Below, piece by piece: positions 14,837-21,256 of a stretch of DNA of 35,316 nt (position 1 is its first letter; each line of letters opens with the position of its first letter). The stretch comes from Fumia sp045645505 (GTDB lineage: Bacteria > Bacillota > Clostridia > Oscillospirales > Ruminococcaceae): assembly GCA_045645505.1 (NCBI GenBank), contig JAZRIW010000010.1:1-35316 (forward strand). Direction: 5' to 3'. The translations under genes were made by a program, and so were the position numbers. Under the pieces are notes generated by a model that searched no databases, was not told where the DNA came from, and was given only the letters and a program-made list of their open reading frames with translations.

Positions 14837-15316
14837 TTAAAATTTTGGTTTTATTGCTTTGTGGTAGTGAGCATAAGTGCAAGACGGATCAGAATTAAAC
14901 CTCTTTGCACATTTAACTTCGCCGATAAATAATTCATGGCTACCTAAATATATGCTGTCAACCACTTCACAACTGAACATGGCATTTGTTTGCTCTGTAA
15001 GATAATAAATACCATTATTACTGCGTTTTGCTTTGAAACTTCCGTCAAATTTATTTACATCTTTTCCTGATTGCATTCCAAAATGACGGATTGTTTCAAA
15101 TGAAACGTTTTCAGTTAAAACACTGATATTGAATTTTTTACTTTTTTTGATAAGTTCAAGCGTGTGATTGTTAGTCTGAACGGATATTGCAATACGCATA
15201 GGGTTGTTAGCGACTTGAAAAGCGGTGTTCGCAATACATCCGTTGTCTTTATCACCGTCTTTTGCAGAAATCACAAAAAGACCATAACTTAAATTTATCG
15301 TTGCGTCAAGGTCAAT
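14837..15316 (-). CDS. Flavin reductase domain protein, 159 aa from an apparent ATT start
   Basis: FMN-binding flavin reductase-like (split-barrel) protein, the kind that passes electrons to rubredoxin/rubrerythrin-type proteins in anaerobes. The core is clear: 'KDNGCIANTAFQVANNPMRIAISVQTNNHTLELIKKSKKFNISVLTE', 'GHELF' type strand 'YLGSHELFIGEV' and a C terminus 'TYAHYHKAIKPKF'. The first ordinary start codon in frame is GTG at 15274, but that would remove the conserved first strand. The upstream in-frame codons read IDLDATINLSYGLFV, matching the usual 'MD..A...LSYGL.V' N terminus, with ATT (15316) where Met belongs. An in-frame TGA further upstream allows no ATG, GTG or TTG. It follows reverse rubrerythrin by 16 bp. 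Confidence 0.82.
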   Translation of the reverse strand: MDLDATINLSYGLFVISAKDGDKDNGCIANTAFQVANNPMRIAISVQTNNHTLELIKKSKKFNISVLTENVSFETIRHFGMQSGKDVNKFDGSFKAKRSNNGIYYLTEQTNAMFSCEVVDSIYLGSHELFIGEVKCAKRFNSDPSCTYAHYHKAIKPKF

Positions 15317-15332
15317 TTCCTCTTTATCCTCA

Positions 15333-15920
15333 TTAGCGAAAGTAACGATTCAGGAGGCCCTCAAGACCTTTGCCGTGACGAGCTTCGTCGCGTGCCATTT
15401 CATGAACTGTATCGTGAATTGCATCAAGGCCGTTTTTCTTAGCACAGGAAGCTAAATCGAATTTACCCTGAGTTGCACCGTATTCACAATCAACTCTCCA
15501 AGCGAGGTTGTCTTTAGTTGTAGCTTTCATATTAGGCTCTAAATCTTCACCTAAAAGTTCAGCAAATTTAGCAGCGTGTTCTGCTTCTTCAAAAGCTGCT
15601 TTTTCCCAGTAAAGACCTACTTCGGGATAACCTTCGCGATGAGCAATACGAGCCATGCAGAGATACATACCTACTTCTGCACACTCACCATTGAAGTTAG
15701 CCATAAGCTGTTCGAAGATGTATTTTTTATCTTCTTCGCTGATGTCAGGGTTGTTTTTAACAGTTTTTCCGTAAACACCATATTCGTGTTCTGCAGCGAG
15801 TTTTGCATCTGCTGCCATTTCTTTGAATTTGTCAGCGCCTACTTTACAAACAGGGCATTTTTCGGGAGGAGTATCTCCCTCATGAACATAACCACAAACT
15901 GAGCATACATACTTTTTCAT
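15333..15920 (-). CDS. Reverse rubrerythrin, 195 aa
   Basis: Peroxide- and oxygen-reducing di-iron protein of anaerobes. The rubredoxin domain is N-terminal, the reverse of classical rubrerythrin: C6/C9 in 'YVCSVCGYVHEGDTPPEKCPVCK' and C22/C25. The following four-helix ferritin-like domain carries the iron ligands in 'NGECAEVGMYLCMARIAHREGY', 'KAAFEEAEHAAKFAELLGEDLEP' and 'MARDEARHGKGLEGLLNRYF'. It is the second gene of the perR operon (20 bp after perR) and precedes the flavin reductase, which could supply its electrons. Induction by peroxide through PerR is expected. Confidence 0.95.
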   Translation of the reverse strand: MKKYVCSVCGYVHEGDTPPEKCPVCKVGADKFKEMAADAKLAAEHEYGVYGKTVKNNPDISEEDKKYIFEQLMANFNGECAEVGMYLCMARIAHREGYPEVGLYWEKAAFEEAEHAAKFAELLGEDLEPNMKATTKDNLAWRVDCEYGATQGKFDLASCAKKNGLDAIHDTVHEMARDEARHGKGLEGLLNRYFR

Positions 15921-15940
15921 AATAATTATCTCCTTTAAAA

Positions 15941-16333
15941 TTAATTTTTACATTTTTCACAAAGTCCTGTGAAATAAATTTCTTTTGTTTTTATATCAAA
16001 CTCTTTGGGTAAAGAGGTTTGAATCTGACCTGTAGCGAAATCCCATACGTTTAAACAGGAATCGCATTTGAAGTGACCATGGAGTGAGGTGTCGGCATCG
16101 TATCGCACCTTTGAAGGATCAATGGTTATTTCTAAAATTATTCCGTTTTCTGCTAAAAGATGCAGGGTGTTATAAACGGAGGTTTTTGAAAGTGTAGGTG
16201 CTTTTTGTAATACCGATTCGTAAACTTCTTCCACGGTAGGGTGGGTTTTGTGATTTAAAAGGTATTCAAGTACCATTATTCGTATTAAAGATGGGCGAAT
16301 GCCTTTTTCTTTAAGCAATTTAACCGCGTCCAT
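15941..16333 (-). CDS. perR: Peroxide-sensing Fur-family repressor PerR, 130 aa
   Basis: Metalloregulator that loses DNA binding when iron-catalysed oxidation hits its histidines. Every known metal ligand of B. subtilis PerR has a counterpart at a constant offset of six residues: H31 (H37), D79 (D85), H85 (H91), H87 (H93), D98 (D104) for the sensing site, and C90, C93, C125, C128 for structural zinc. D98, rather than Glu, supports PerR over Fur. The winged helix spans 'TVEEVYESV...TLSKTSVYNTLHLLAENGI'. The ATG at 16333 is chosen because AGGAGG lies four bases before it; a TTG at 16351 would place that site inside the gene. It heads the operon with reverse rubrerythrin and flavin reductase and probably represses itself. 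Confidence 0.93.
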   Translation of the reverse strand: MDAVKLLKEKGIRPSLIRIMVLEYLLNHKTHPTVEEVYESVLQKAPTLSKTSVYNTLHLLAENGIILEITIDPSKVRYDADTSLHGHFKCDSCLNVWDFATGQIQTSLPKEFDIKTKEIYFTGLCEKCKN

Positions 16334-16363
16334 AGCGCCTCCTTTTTGCAATCATTTTATTTT

Positions 16364-16376
16364 TGTAACTGTTACA
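16364..16376. promoter_or_regulatory. Inverted-repeat operator at the perR transcription start
   Basis: A perfect palindrome, TGTAAC-T-GTTACA, lies at about +1 to +12 of the perR promoter and adjoins a second AT palindrome (ATATTATAATAT) over the -10. The position suits autorepression. It does not match the canonical per box (TTATAATnATTATAA) well, so the binding protein is inferred from context. Confidence 0.55.
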
Positions 16377-16381
16377 ATATT

Positions 16382-16410
16382 ATAATATCATACACTTTTA
16401 TACTTGTCAA
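16382..16410 (-). promoter_or_regulatory. Sigma-A promoter of perR operon
   Basis: On the minus strand TTGACA (16405-16410), 17-bp spacer, extended -10 TGA-TATTAT (16382-16387). Confidence 0.8.
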
Positions 16411-16428
16411 CACTTTTTTAAAAAATAA

Positions 16429-16456
16429 TTGAAAAAAATTTTTTTCATGTTAAAAT
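16429..16456 (+). promoter_or_regulatory. Promoter of the metallophosphoesterase pair
   Basis: TTGAAA (16429-16434), 16-bp spacer, TAAAAT (16451-16456) with TGT before it. It diverges from the perR promoter, with the -35 boxes about 20 bp apart. Confidence 0.6.
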
Positions 16457-16477
16457 AGAAGATAGCGAGGTGATATT

Positions 16478-17638
16478 ATGGATTACGAAAAGATTTGCGA
16501 ATTTGAAAAATACAAAACTGAAAAGAGATTTATTTTTCATACGATTGGAACACCTGAATTTGAGAATTCTGAAAATGACCAATATAAAAGGGCAAATTTT
16601 ATATTTTTTACCGATAGCCATGTTGACCTCTATAATATTGAGGAAAGTCTTGATAATGTAAAAAGAACTATTGATATTGCAAACAATTCATCTGTTAAAT
16701 TTGATGCTGTTATGTATGGTGGCGATTTTATTACACCTTATAATATTCTTGATAAGGATATTGCAACAGATCGTTGCAGACCTTTTTTTGACAGAGTTAA
16801 AAAATGCGAAATTCCTTTTATTTTTGCAAAAGGAAATCACGATACAAATGACTGGGATAATTTTACTCATAACGCTTTTAATGATGATGACTGGAGTAAA
16901 ATGTATCTTGATTTTGCAGAAAAGAAATATGGACTTGTAAGACAGAAAAAGCGAAGTGGTGCTATGTCCACCTGGCATTATTATGATGTTTGCGATAAAA
17001 AAATCCGCATAATATCAATAGATGTTATGGATACAGATAAGACTATTGAAAATGAAGAAGGCAGAGTTAAGTATCACAGCTGTAAACTCAGACATATCTC
17101 AGAAGAACAATTTGACTGGATAGTGAACGATGCGCTTAATTTCGATGATAAGGAAGAAAAGGACTGGGGCGTAATTTTTGTTATGCATCAGCTTATTGAA
17201 GACGCTGAAGAATACGGAAGAGCAACCGATAAACTTATTGATCTTTGTGCTGCTATGAATAAAGCAAAAAAGTATGAGTTTGATTTTGTATGTAAAGAGG
17301 ATCCCGTGTTCAATTTCAAAATTTCAGCTGATTTTACAAAGTATGCATCCTTAGAAAAAAGACCACATACAATTTGTTGGTTATTGGGACATAATCATGA
17401 AGATATGTATGCTAATGTTAACGGAATAAATATCATCAATACTTTAAATGGTTCTTGCGGACAACGGTTTTCGGATGCGAAGGTTGTGAGAATCCCCGGT
17501 ACTTCTACACAAAATGCTTTTGACTTTGTGAGTATCGATACTTTACACCGTAAAATAAGAATGGTACGTTATGGTGCAGGGGTCAATTGCTATGGCAAGG
17601 GTGGAGACAGATTTTTGCCCGACGGATTAAGTTATTAA
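16478..17638 (+). CDS. Calcineurin-like metallophosphoesterase, copy 1, 386 aa
   Basis: Binuclear-metal phosphoesterase. Motifs in order: D46-x-H48 in 'FFTDSHVD', 'GGDF' with D83, 'GNHD' with N120/H121, a histidine in 'VIFVMHQ', and 'GHNHED'. There is no signal peptide or membrane helix, so it should act in the cytoplasm. The substrate (nucleotide, phosphodiester or phosphoprotein) cannot be told. The protein ends in a conserved tail, 'RKIRMVRYGAGVNCYGKGGDRFLPDG', shared with copy 2 and outside the metal core. The ribosome site is GAGGTGAT. Copy 2 follows after 12 bp. The gene diverges from perR, but nothing in the sequence proves a link to oxidative stress. Confidence 0.85.
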   Translation: MDYEKICEFEKYKTEKRFIFHTIGTPEFENSENDQYKRANFIFFTDSHVDLYNIEESLDNVKRTIDIANNSSVKFDAVMYGGDFITPYNILDKDIATDRCRPFFDRVKKCEIPFIFAKGNHDTNDWDNFTHNAFNDDDWSKMYLDFAEKKYGLVRQKKRSGAMSTWHYYDVCDKKIRIISIDVMDTDKTIENEEGRVKYHSCKLRHISEEQFDWIVNDALNFDDKEEKDWGVIFVMHQLIEDAEEYGRATDKLIDLCAAMNKAKKYEFDFVCKEDPVFNFKISADFTKYASLEKRPHTICWLLGHNHEDMYANVNGINIINTLNGSCGQRFSDAKVVRIPGTSTQNAFDFVSIDTLHRKIRMVRYGAGVNCYGKGGDRFLPDGLSY

Positions 17639-17650
17639 GGAGTGCAATTT

Positions 17651-18808
17651 ATGGACTATAATAAAATTTGTGATTTTGAGGCGATGGAAACCGAAAAAAG
17701 GTTTTTGCCTTATGTATCAGGAACTCCTTCAAACGAAAGAAGTTCAAATGACCATTATCAAAGGTTTAATCTTATCTTTTTTACAGATAGTCATGTTGAT
17801 ATGCCATGGTGCGTTCCTGAAGCTCTTGATAATGTAGAAAAGACTATTGATTTTGCAAATAATTTCCCCGTGCCTTTTGATGTTGTTTTGTATGGGGGAG
17901 ATACCATTACTTTTTTTGGCGAAGTGTCTAAAGATCTTGCAAAAGAAAGATATAAAGGCTTTGTGGACAGAGTTAAGGAATGTAAGGCGCCTTTTATTTT
18001 TACAAGGGGCAATCATGATCCTAATAACGTTGACAATCTTCCTCAAAACATTTTGCGTGATGAGGATTATGGTGAAATATATCTTGATTTTGCAGAAGAA
18101 AAAGATCAGGTTGTAAGACAGATTAAGAAAAATGGTCAGAAATCTATCTGGCATTATAAGGATATTGAAGATAAAAAGGTGAGAATTATAGCTCTTGACT
18201 CTGAAGACAGATATTATGATACAGCTAAAAAGGACGCCGAAAGAAAGGCAGTTGATGTTGTTCATTTTTCAAACGAACAACTTAACTGGATAGTGAATGA
18301 CGCGCTTAATTTCGATGATAAGGAAGAAAAGGACTGGGGTGTAATTTTTGTTACTCATCGCATTGATCCGAGAGAAGATGGCGGTGCCGATGCAGGCAAG
18401 AGACTCCTTGAAATTTGTGAAGCATTCAATAATGCCCGTAAATGTTCTTTTAAATATGAATGTAAAGAAAATTCCTATTATAATTTCGAAGTAGATGCTG
18501 ACTTTACAAGATACCAAAATCTTGACAAGAAGCCCTTTGTTATTTGCTTTTTTATGGGGCATCATCATACCGATAAAAATGAAAAAGCAAACGGAATTAA
18601 TCTTATCTGGTCGTTACATGGTTGCGTTACTGACACCTATTCTGATGCAAGGGTTATAAGAAGGCCAAATACTTCGACACAGAATGCCTTTGACCTTGTG
18701 AGCATTGATTTGTTACACCGCAAAATAAGAATTGTACGTTATGGTGCAGGGGTTAATTGTTATGGTGAGGGTGGAGACAGATTTTTGCCCGACGGACTTG
18801 ATTTTTAA
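17651..18808 (+). CDS. Calcineurin-like metallophosphoesterase, copy 2, 385 aa
   Basis: Paralogue of the gene just upstream, with the same motif order: 'FFTDSHVD' (D46, H48), 'GGDT' (D84), 'RGNHDPNN' (N121, H122), 'VIFVTHRID', 'GHHHTD', and the same C-terminal 'RIVRYGAGVNCYGEGGDRFLPDG'. The ATG at 17651 is preferred because AAGGAG lies eight bases before it and the protein then aligns from its first residue with copy 1 (MDYNKIC against MDYEKIC); a GTG at 17642 sits within that ribosome site. The two proteins differ most in the substrate-side loops after GGD and after the 'VIFV.H' strand, which suggests different or overlapping substrates. A terminator follows 2 bp after the stop. Confidence 0.85.
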   Translation: MDYNKICDFEAMETEKRFLPYVSGTPSNERSSNDHYQRFNLIFFTDSHVDMPWCVPEALDNVEKTIDFANNFPVPFDVVLYGGDTITFFGEVSKDLAKERYKGFVDRVKECKAPFIFTRGNHDPNNVDNLPQNILRDEDYGEIYLDFAEEKDQVVRQIKKNGQKSIWHYKDIEDKKVRIIALDSEDRYYDTAKKDAERKAVDVVHFSNEQLNWIVNDALNFDDKEEKDWGVIFVTHRIDPREDGGADAGKRLLEICEAFNNARKCSFKYECKENSYYNFEVDADFTRYQNLDKKPFVICFFMGHHHTDKNEKANGINLIWSLHGCVTDTYSDARVIRRPNTSTQNAFDLVSIDLLHRKIRIVRYGAGVNCYGEGGDRFLPDGLDF

Positions 18809-18810
18809 TA

Positions 18811-18864
18811 AAAAAGGCTCAGAGTGATACATACGAAAGGAATGTATCCGGACTGAGCCTTTTT
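18811..18864 (+). terminator. Branched terminator after the phosphoesterase pair
   Basis: Outer stem AAAAAGGCTCAG with CTGAGCCTTTTT (18811-18822 with 18853-18864) and an inner stem GATACAT/ATGTATC (18826-18832 with 18842-18848), ending in a T-run. Confidence 0.8.
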
Positions 18865-18865
18865 A

Positions 18866-18894
18866 TTGTGTTTTTGTTACATTTATGATATAAT
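18866..18894 (+). promoter_or_regulatory. Promoter of the radical SAM gene
   Basis: TTGTGT (18866-18871), 17-bp spacer, TATAAT (18889-18894) with TGA before it. It starts directly after the preceding terminator. Confidence 0.65.
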
Positions 18895-18927
18895 GTATTA
18901 TATATGTAGAAAATCAGGAGAAAAAAT

Positions 18928-20640
18928 ATGAAAACTGTTCTCGTTGGGATAAACGCAAAATTTGTTCATTCCTGTTTTGCGGTTTATTCTTTAAAGGAAT
19001 ATGCAAAAAATGAATATAATATTGATTGCGAGGTTTTAGAATACACCATAAATCAGGAAGAAAATCTTATATTATCGGAAATATTTAAAAAAAGTCCTGA
19101 TCTTATAGCTTTTTCCTGTTATATCTGGAATTATGAAATGATAAAAAACCTTGTCAAAAATCTTAAAAAGATTTTGCCCCAGGTTAAAATTCTTTTAGGT
19201 GGTCCCGAAGTGAGTTTTGATGGGGAAGATGCTCTTTTTAAAACCGGTGCTGATTTTGTGATTTATGGAGAAGGGGAAGAGGCTTTTGCAAGACTCCTTA
19301 TTGCTTTGGAAAATAATGAACCTTTAAGCGATGTTTTTTCTCTTATATATAAGGACGGGGAAAAGATAAGAAAAAATTTGGCAGGAAAGCTTATAGATAT
19401 GGAAAAACTTCCGTTTATCTATAATGATTTAAGCATTTTTGAAAATCGTATTTTATATTATGAAGCTCAGCGTGGGTGCCCGTTTAACTGTCAGTATTGT
19501 CTTTCTTCTGTAGATAAAAAGGTCAGATTTCAGCCAATTGAAAAAGTGAAAAAAGAGCTTTTATTTTTTCTTCACAATAGAGTAAGACAGGTAAAATTTG
19601 TCGATAGAACTTTTAATGCCAATAAAGATTTTGCAATGGAAATATGGAAATATATTCATGATAATGATAATGGAATTACCAATTTTCATTTTGAAATTGC
19701 AGCTGATTTGATAACTGATGAAATGACAGAGTTTTTAAAAGGTGTCAGAAAGGGACTTTTTCAGTTTGAAATAGGAGTTCAATCTACGAACATTAACACT
19801 CTTAACGCTGTTAATAGAAAAAATGAATTTAAAGATATACAAAATGTTGTTTTAAAATTAAAGGAAAACGGGAACATTCATCTGCATCTTGATTTGATTG
19901 CGGGACTTCCGTTTGAGGATTTTATAAGTTTTAAGAAGTCTTTTAATGATGTATATAAGCTTTTGCCTGATCAATTTCAACTTGGTTTTCTGAAGCTTTT
20001 AAAAGGCTCGGGACTTTTTGAAAACAGTAAAAAATATGGGATTGTATTCAGAGAAAAAGCACCATATGAGGTGCTTTGTACGAATAATTTATCTCCCGCC
20101 GATATTTTTAAACTTAAAAAAATCGAAGAACTTTTAGAAATTTATTATAACTCAAACAGATTTAAGAAAACTCTCGGGTATGCTATAAGCCTAGTAAAAA
20201 CACCGTTTGATTTTTTTGAAGGATTCAGCGAGTTTTATGAACAAAAAGGAGAATATCTGAGGTCTCATTCTAAGGTTGAGCAGTATGAACTTTTATATGA
20301 ATATATTAAATCTTTAAAAGACGCTAAAACAGATAAACTTGAAGTGTTTATAAAATTTGATTTATATTCACACGAAAAAGCTAAAAAACTTCCGTGTTTT
20401 ATTACAGATGAAATAAAATACAGAGAAAAAATCAACTCTTTTTATCAAAAAGAATTGTCCGAAGGAACACTTTTAGATGAATATAGAGGATTTAATCCGA
20501 AACAGGTTTCGAAAATGGCACATATAGAAGTTTTCCCATTTAATCCCGTTGACGATTCTGAAAATGAAACCGCAATCCTTTTTAATTATAAAAAAACCGA
20601 TATTTTGGGGAATGCTACCTTTACAATAATTTATTTTTAA
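18928..20640 (+). CDS. B12-binding-domain radical SAM protein with DUF4080-type C terminus, 570 aa
   Basis: Three parts are visible. Residues 1-130 form a Rossmann-like cobalamin-binding domain ('VLVGINAKFVHSCFAVYSL', 'SPDLIAFSCYIWNYE', 'ILLGGPEVSFD', 'DFVIYGEGEEAF'). A radical SAM barrel follows with the [4Fe-4S] motif C184-x3-C188-x2-C191 in 'AQRGCPFNCQYCLSS', then 'VKFVDRTFNANKDFAMEIW', 'FEIAADLITDEM' and 'FEIGVQSTN'. The last 170 residues match the extension found in B12-type radical SAM proteins of clostridia (DUF4080). Such enzymes often methylate or rearrange unactivated carbons, but the substrate of this group is unknown. It is a single-gene unit with its own promoter. The start has AGGAG eight bases upstream. 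Confidence 0.88.
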   Translation: MKTVLVGINAKFVHSCFAVYSLKEYAKNEYNIDCEVLEYTINQEENLILSEIFKKSPDLIAFSCYIWNYEMIKNLVKNLKKILPQVKILLGGPEVSFDGEDALFKTGADFVIYGEGEEAFARLLIALENNEPLSDVFSLIYKDGEKIRKNLAGKLIDMEKLPFIYNDLSIFENRILYYEAQRGCPFNCQYCLSSVDKKVRFQPIEKVKKELLFFLHNRVRQVKFVDRTFNANKDFAMEIWKYIHDNDNGITNFHFEIAADLITDEMTEFLKGVRKGLFQFEIGVQSTNINTLNAVNRKNEFKDIQNVVLKLKENGNIHLHLDLIAGLPFEDFISFKKSFNDVYKLLPDQFQLGFLKLLKGSGLFENSKKYGIVFREKAPYEVLCTNNLSPADIFKLKKIEELLEIYYNSNRFKKTLGYAISLVKTPFDFFEGFSEFYEQKGEYLRSHSKVEQYELLYEYIKSLKDAKTDKLEVFIKFDLYSHEKAKKLPCFITDEIKYREKINSFYQKELSEGTLLDEYRGFNPKQVSKMAHIEVFPFNPVDDSENETAILFNYKKTDILGNATFTIIYF

Positions 20641-20663
20641 TTTAATGCAACAGATTAACCTTA

Positions 20664-20699
20664 AAGTGACACTAATACTATGAAAGCTTAGTGTCGCTT
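20664..20699 (+). other. Stem-loop in the leader of the ECF sigma gene
   Basis: A 12-bp stem with one G-U pair (20664-20675 with 20688-20699) and a 12-nt loop lies between the radical SAM gene and the sigma factor gene. It has no T-run after it, so it is unlikely to be a simple terminator on the plus strand. It ends a few bases before the sigma gene's ribosome site and could affect translation. Confidence 0.45.
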
Positions 20700-20724
20700 G
20701 TGAGGGCAAAATGAGGTGAGGAAA

Positions 20725-21255
20725 TTGTCAGAACTCCAAAACCTTGTTCTTGTAGCCAAGCAAGGCGATAAAGATGCTTTTGCACAACTTTATCAGCATA
20801 TTTACAAGGACTTGTATAAATTCGCTTATTATACGCTTAAAAACGATGAAGATGCACAGGATGCAGTCAGCGAAGCAGTTATGGATGCTTATTCTGGCAT
20901 TTCCAAACTGAAAAGTGCCGATGCGTTTAAAAGCTGGATGTTCAAAATCCTTTCAGCGAAATGTAAGCGTAAACTTAAAAGCTACGTTCAGCGCAACAAA
21001 GAGAGCGATCTGGACGATGTCGAGTTATCTGTAAATGGTTCTGAAGAGTCGCTTGAATTAAAACAGGCACTCAGTATTTTAACTGATGAAGAACGTATGA
21101 TAGTTTCTTTGACGGTTTTTGGTGGGTATGACAGCTCAGAAATCGCCAAGATGCTTAATTTAAATAGAAATACGGTGCGTTCAAAACATAGTCGTGCATT
21201 GGCAAAAATGCGCGATGTATTGACTGATACTAAAAACGGAAAGGAGGAGGCTTAA
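20725..21255 (+). CDS. ECF-type RNA polymerase sigma factor, 176 aa
   Basis: Two-domain sigma-70 relative. Sigma-2 spans about residues 10-80 ('GDKDAFAQLYQHIYKDLYKFAYYTLKNDEDAQDAVSEAVMDAY', then 'SWMFKILSAKCKRKL'). Sigma-4 spans about 110-165 ('ILTDEERMIVSLTVFGGYDSSEIAKMLNLNRNTVRSKHSRALAKMRDVL'), and the two are joined by an acidic linker. There is no sigma-3 domain, as expected for ECF factors. The TTG start is preferred because GAGGTGA lies five bases before it; GTG at 20716 is the alternative and adds three residues. The next gene, a membrane-anchored protein, starts two bases after the stop with its own AAGGAGGAGG, a tight pairing typical of a sigma factor and its membrane partner. Confidence 0.9.
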   Translation: MSELQNLVLVAKQGDKDAFAQLYQHIYKDLYKFAYYTLKNDEDAQDAVSEAVMDAYSGISKLKSADAFKSWMFKILSAKCKRKLKSYVQRNKESDLDDVELSVNGSEESLELKQALSILTDEERMIVSLTVFGGYDSSEIAKMLNLNRNTVRSKHSRALAKMRDVLTDTKNGKEEA

Positions 21256-21256
21256 T

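Noticed and set aside
16688..18568. Hydrophobic open frames antisense or out of frame within the phosphoesterases
   Set aside because: Their lysine- and isoleucine-rich, low-complexity content follows from AT-rich DNA read in the wrong frame; both copies show the same artefact.
18809..18927. Cobalamin riboswitch ahead of the B12-radical SAM gene
   Set aside because: The gap is filled by a terminator and a promoter; the transcript leader is too short for this riboswitch and has no B12-box.
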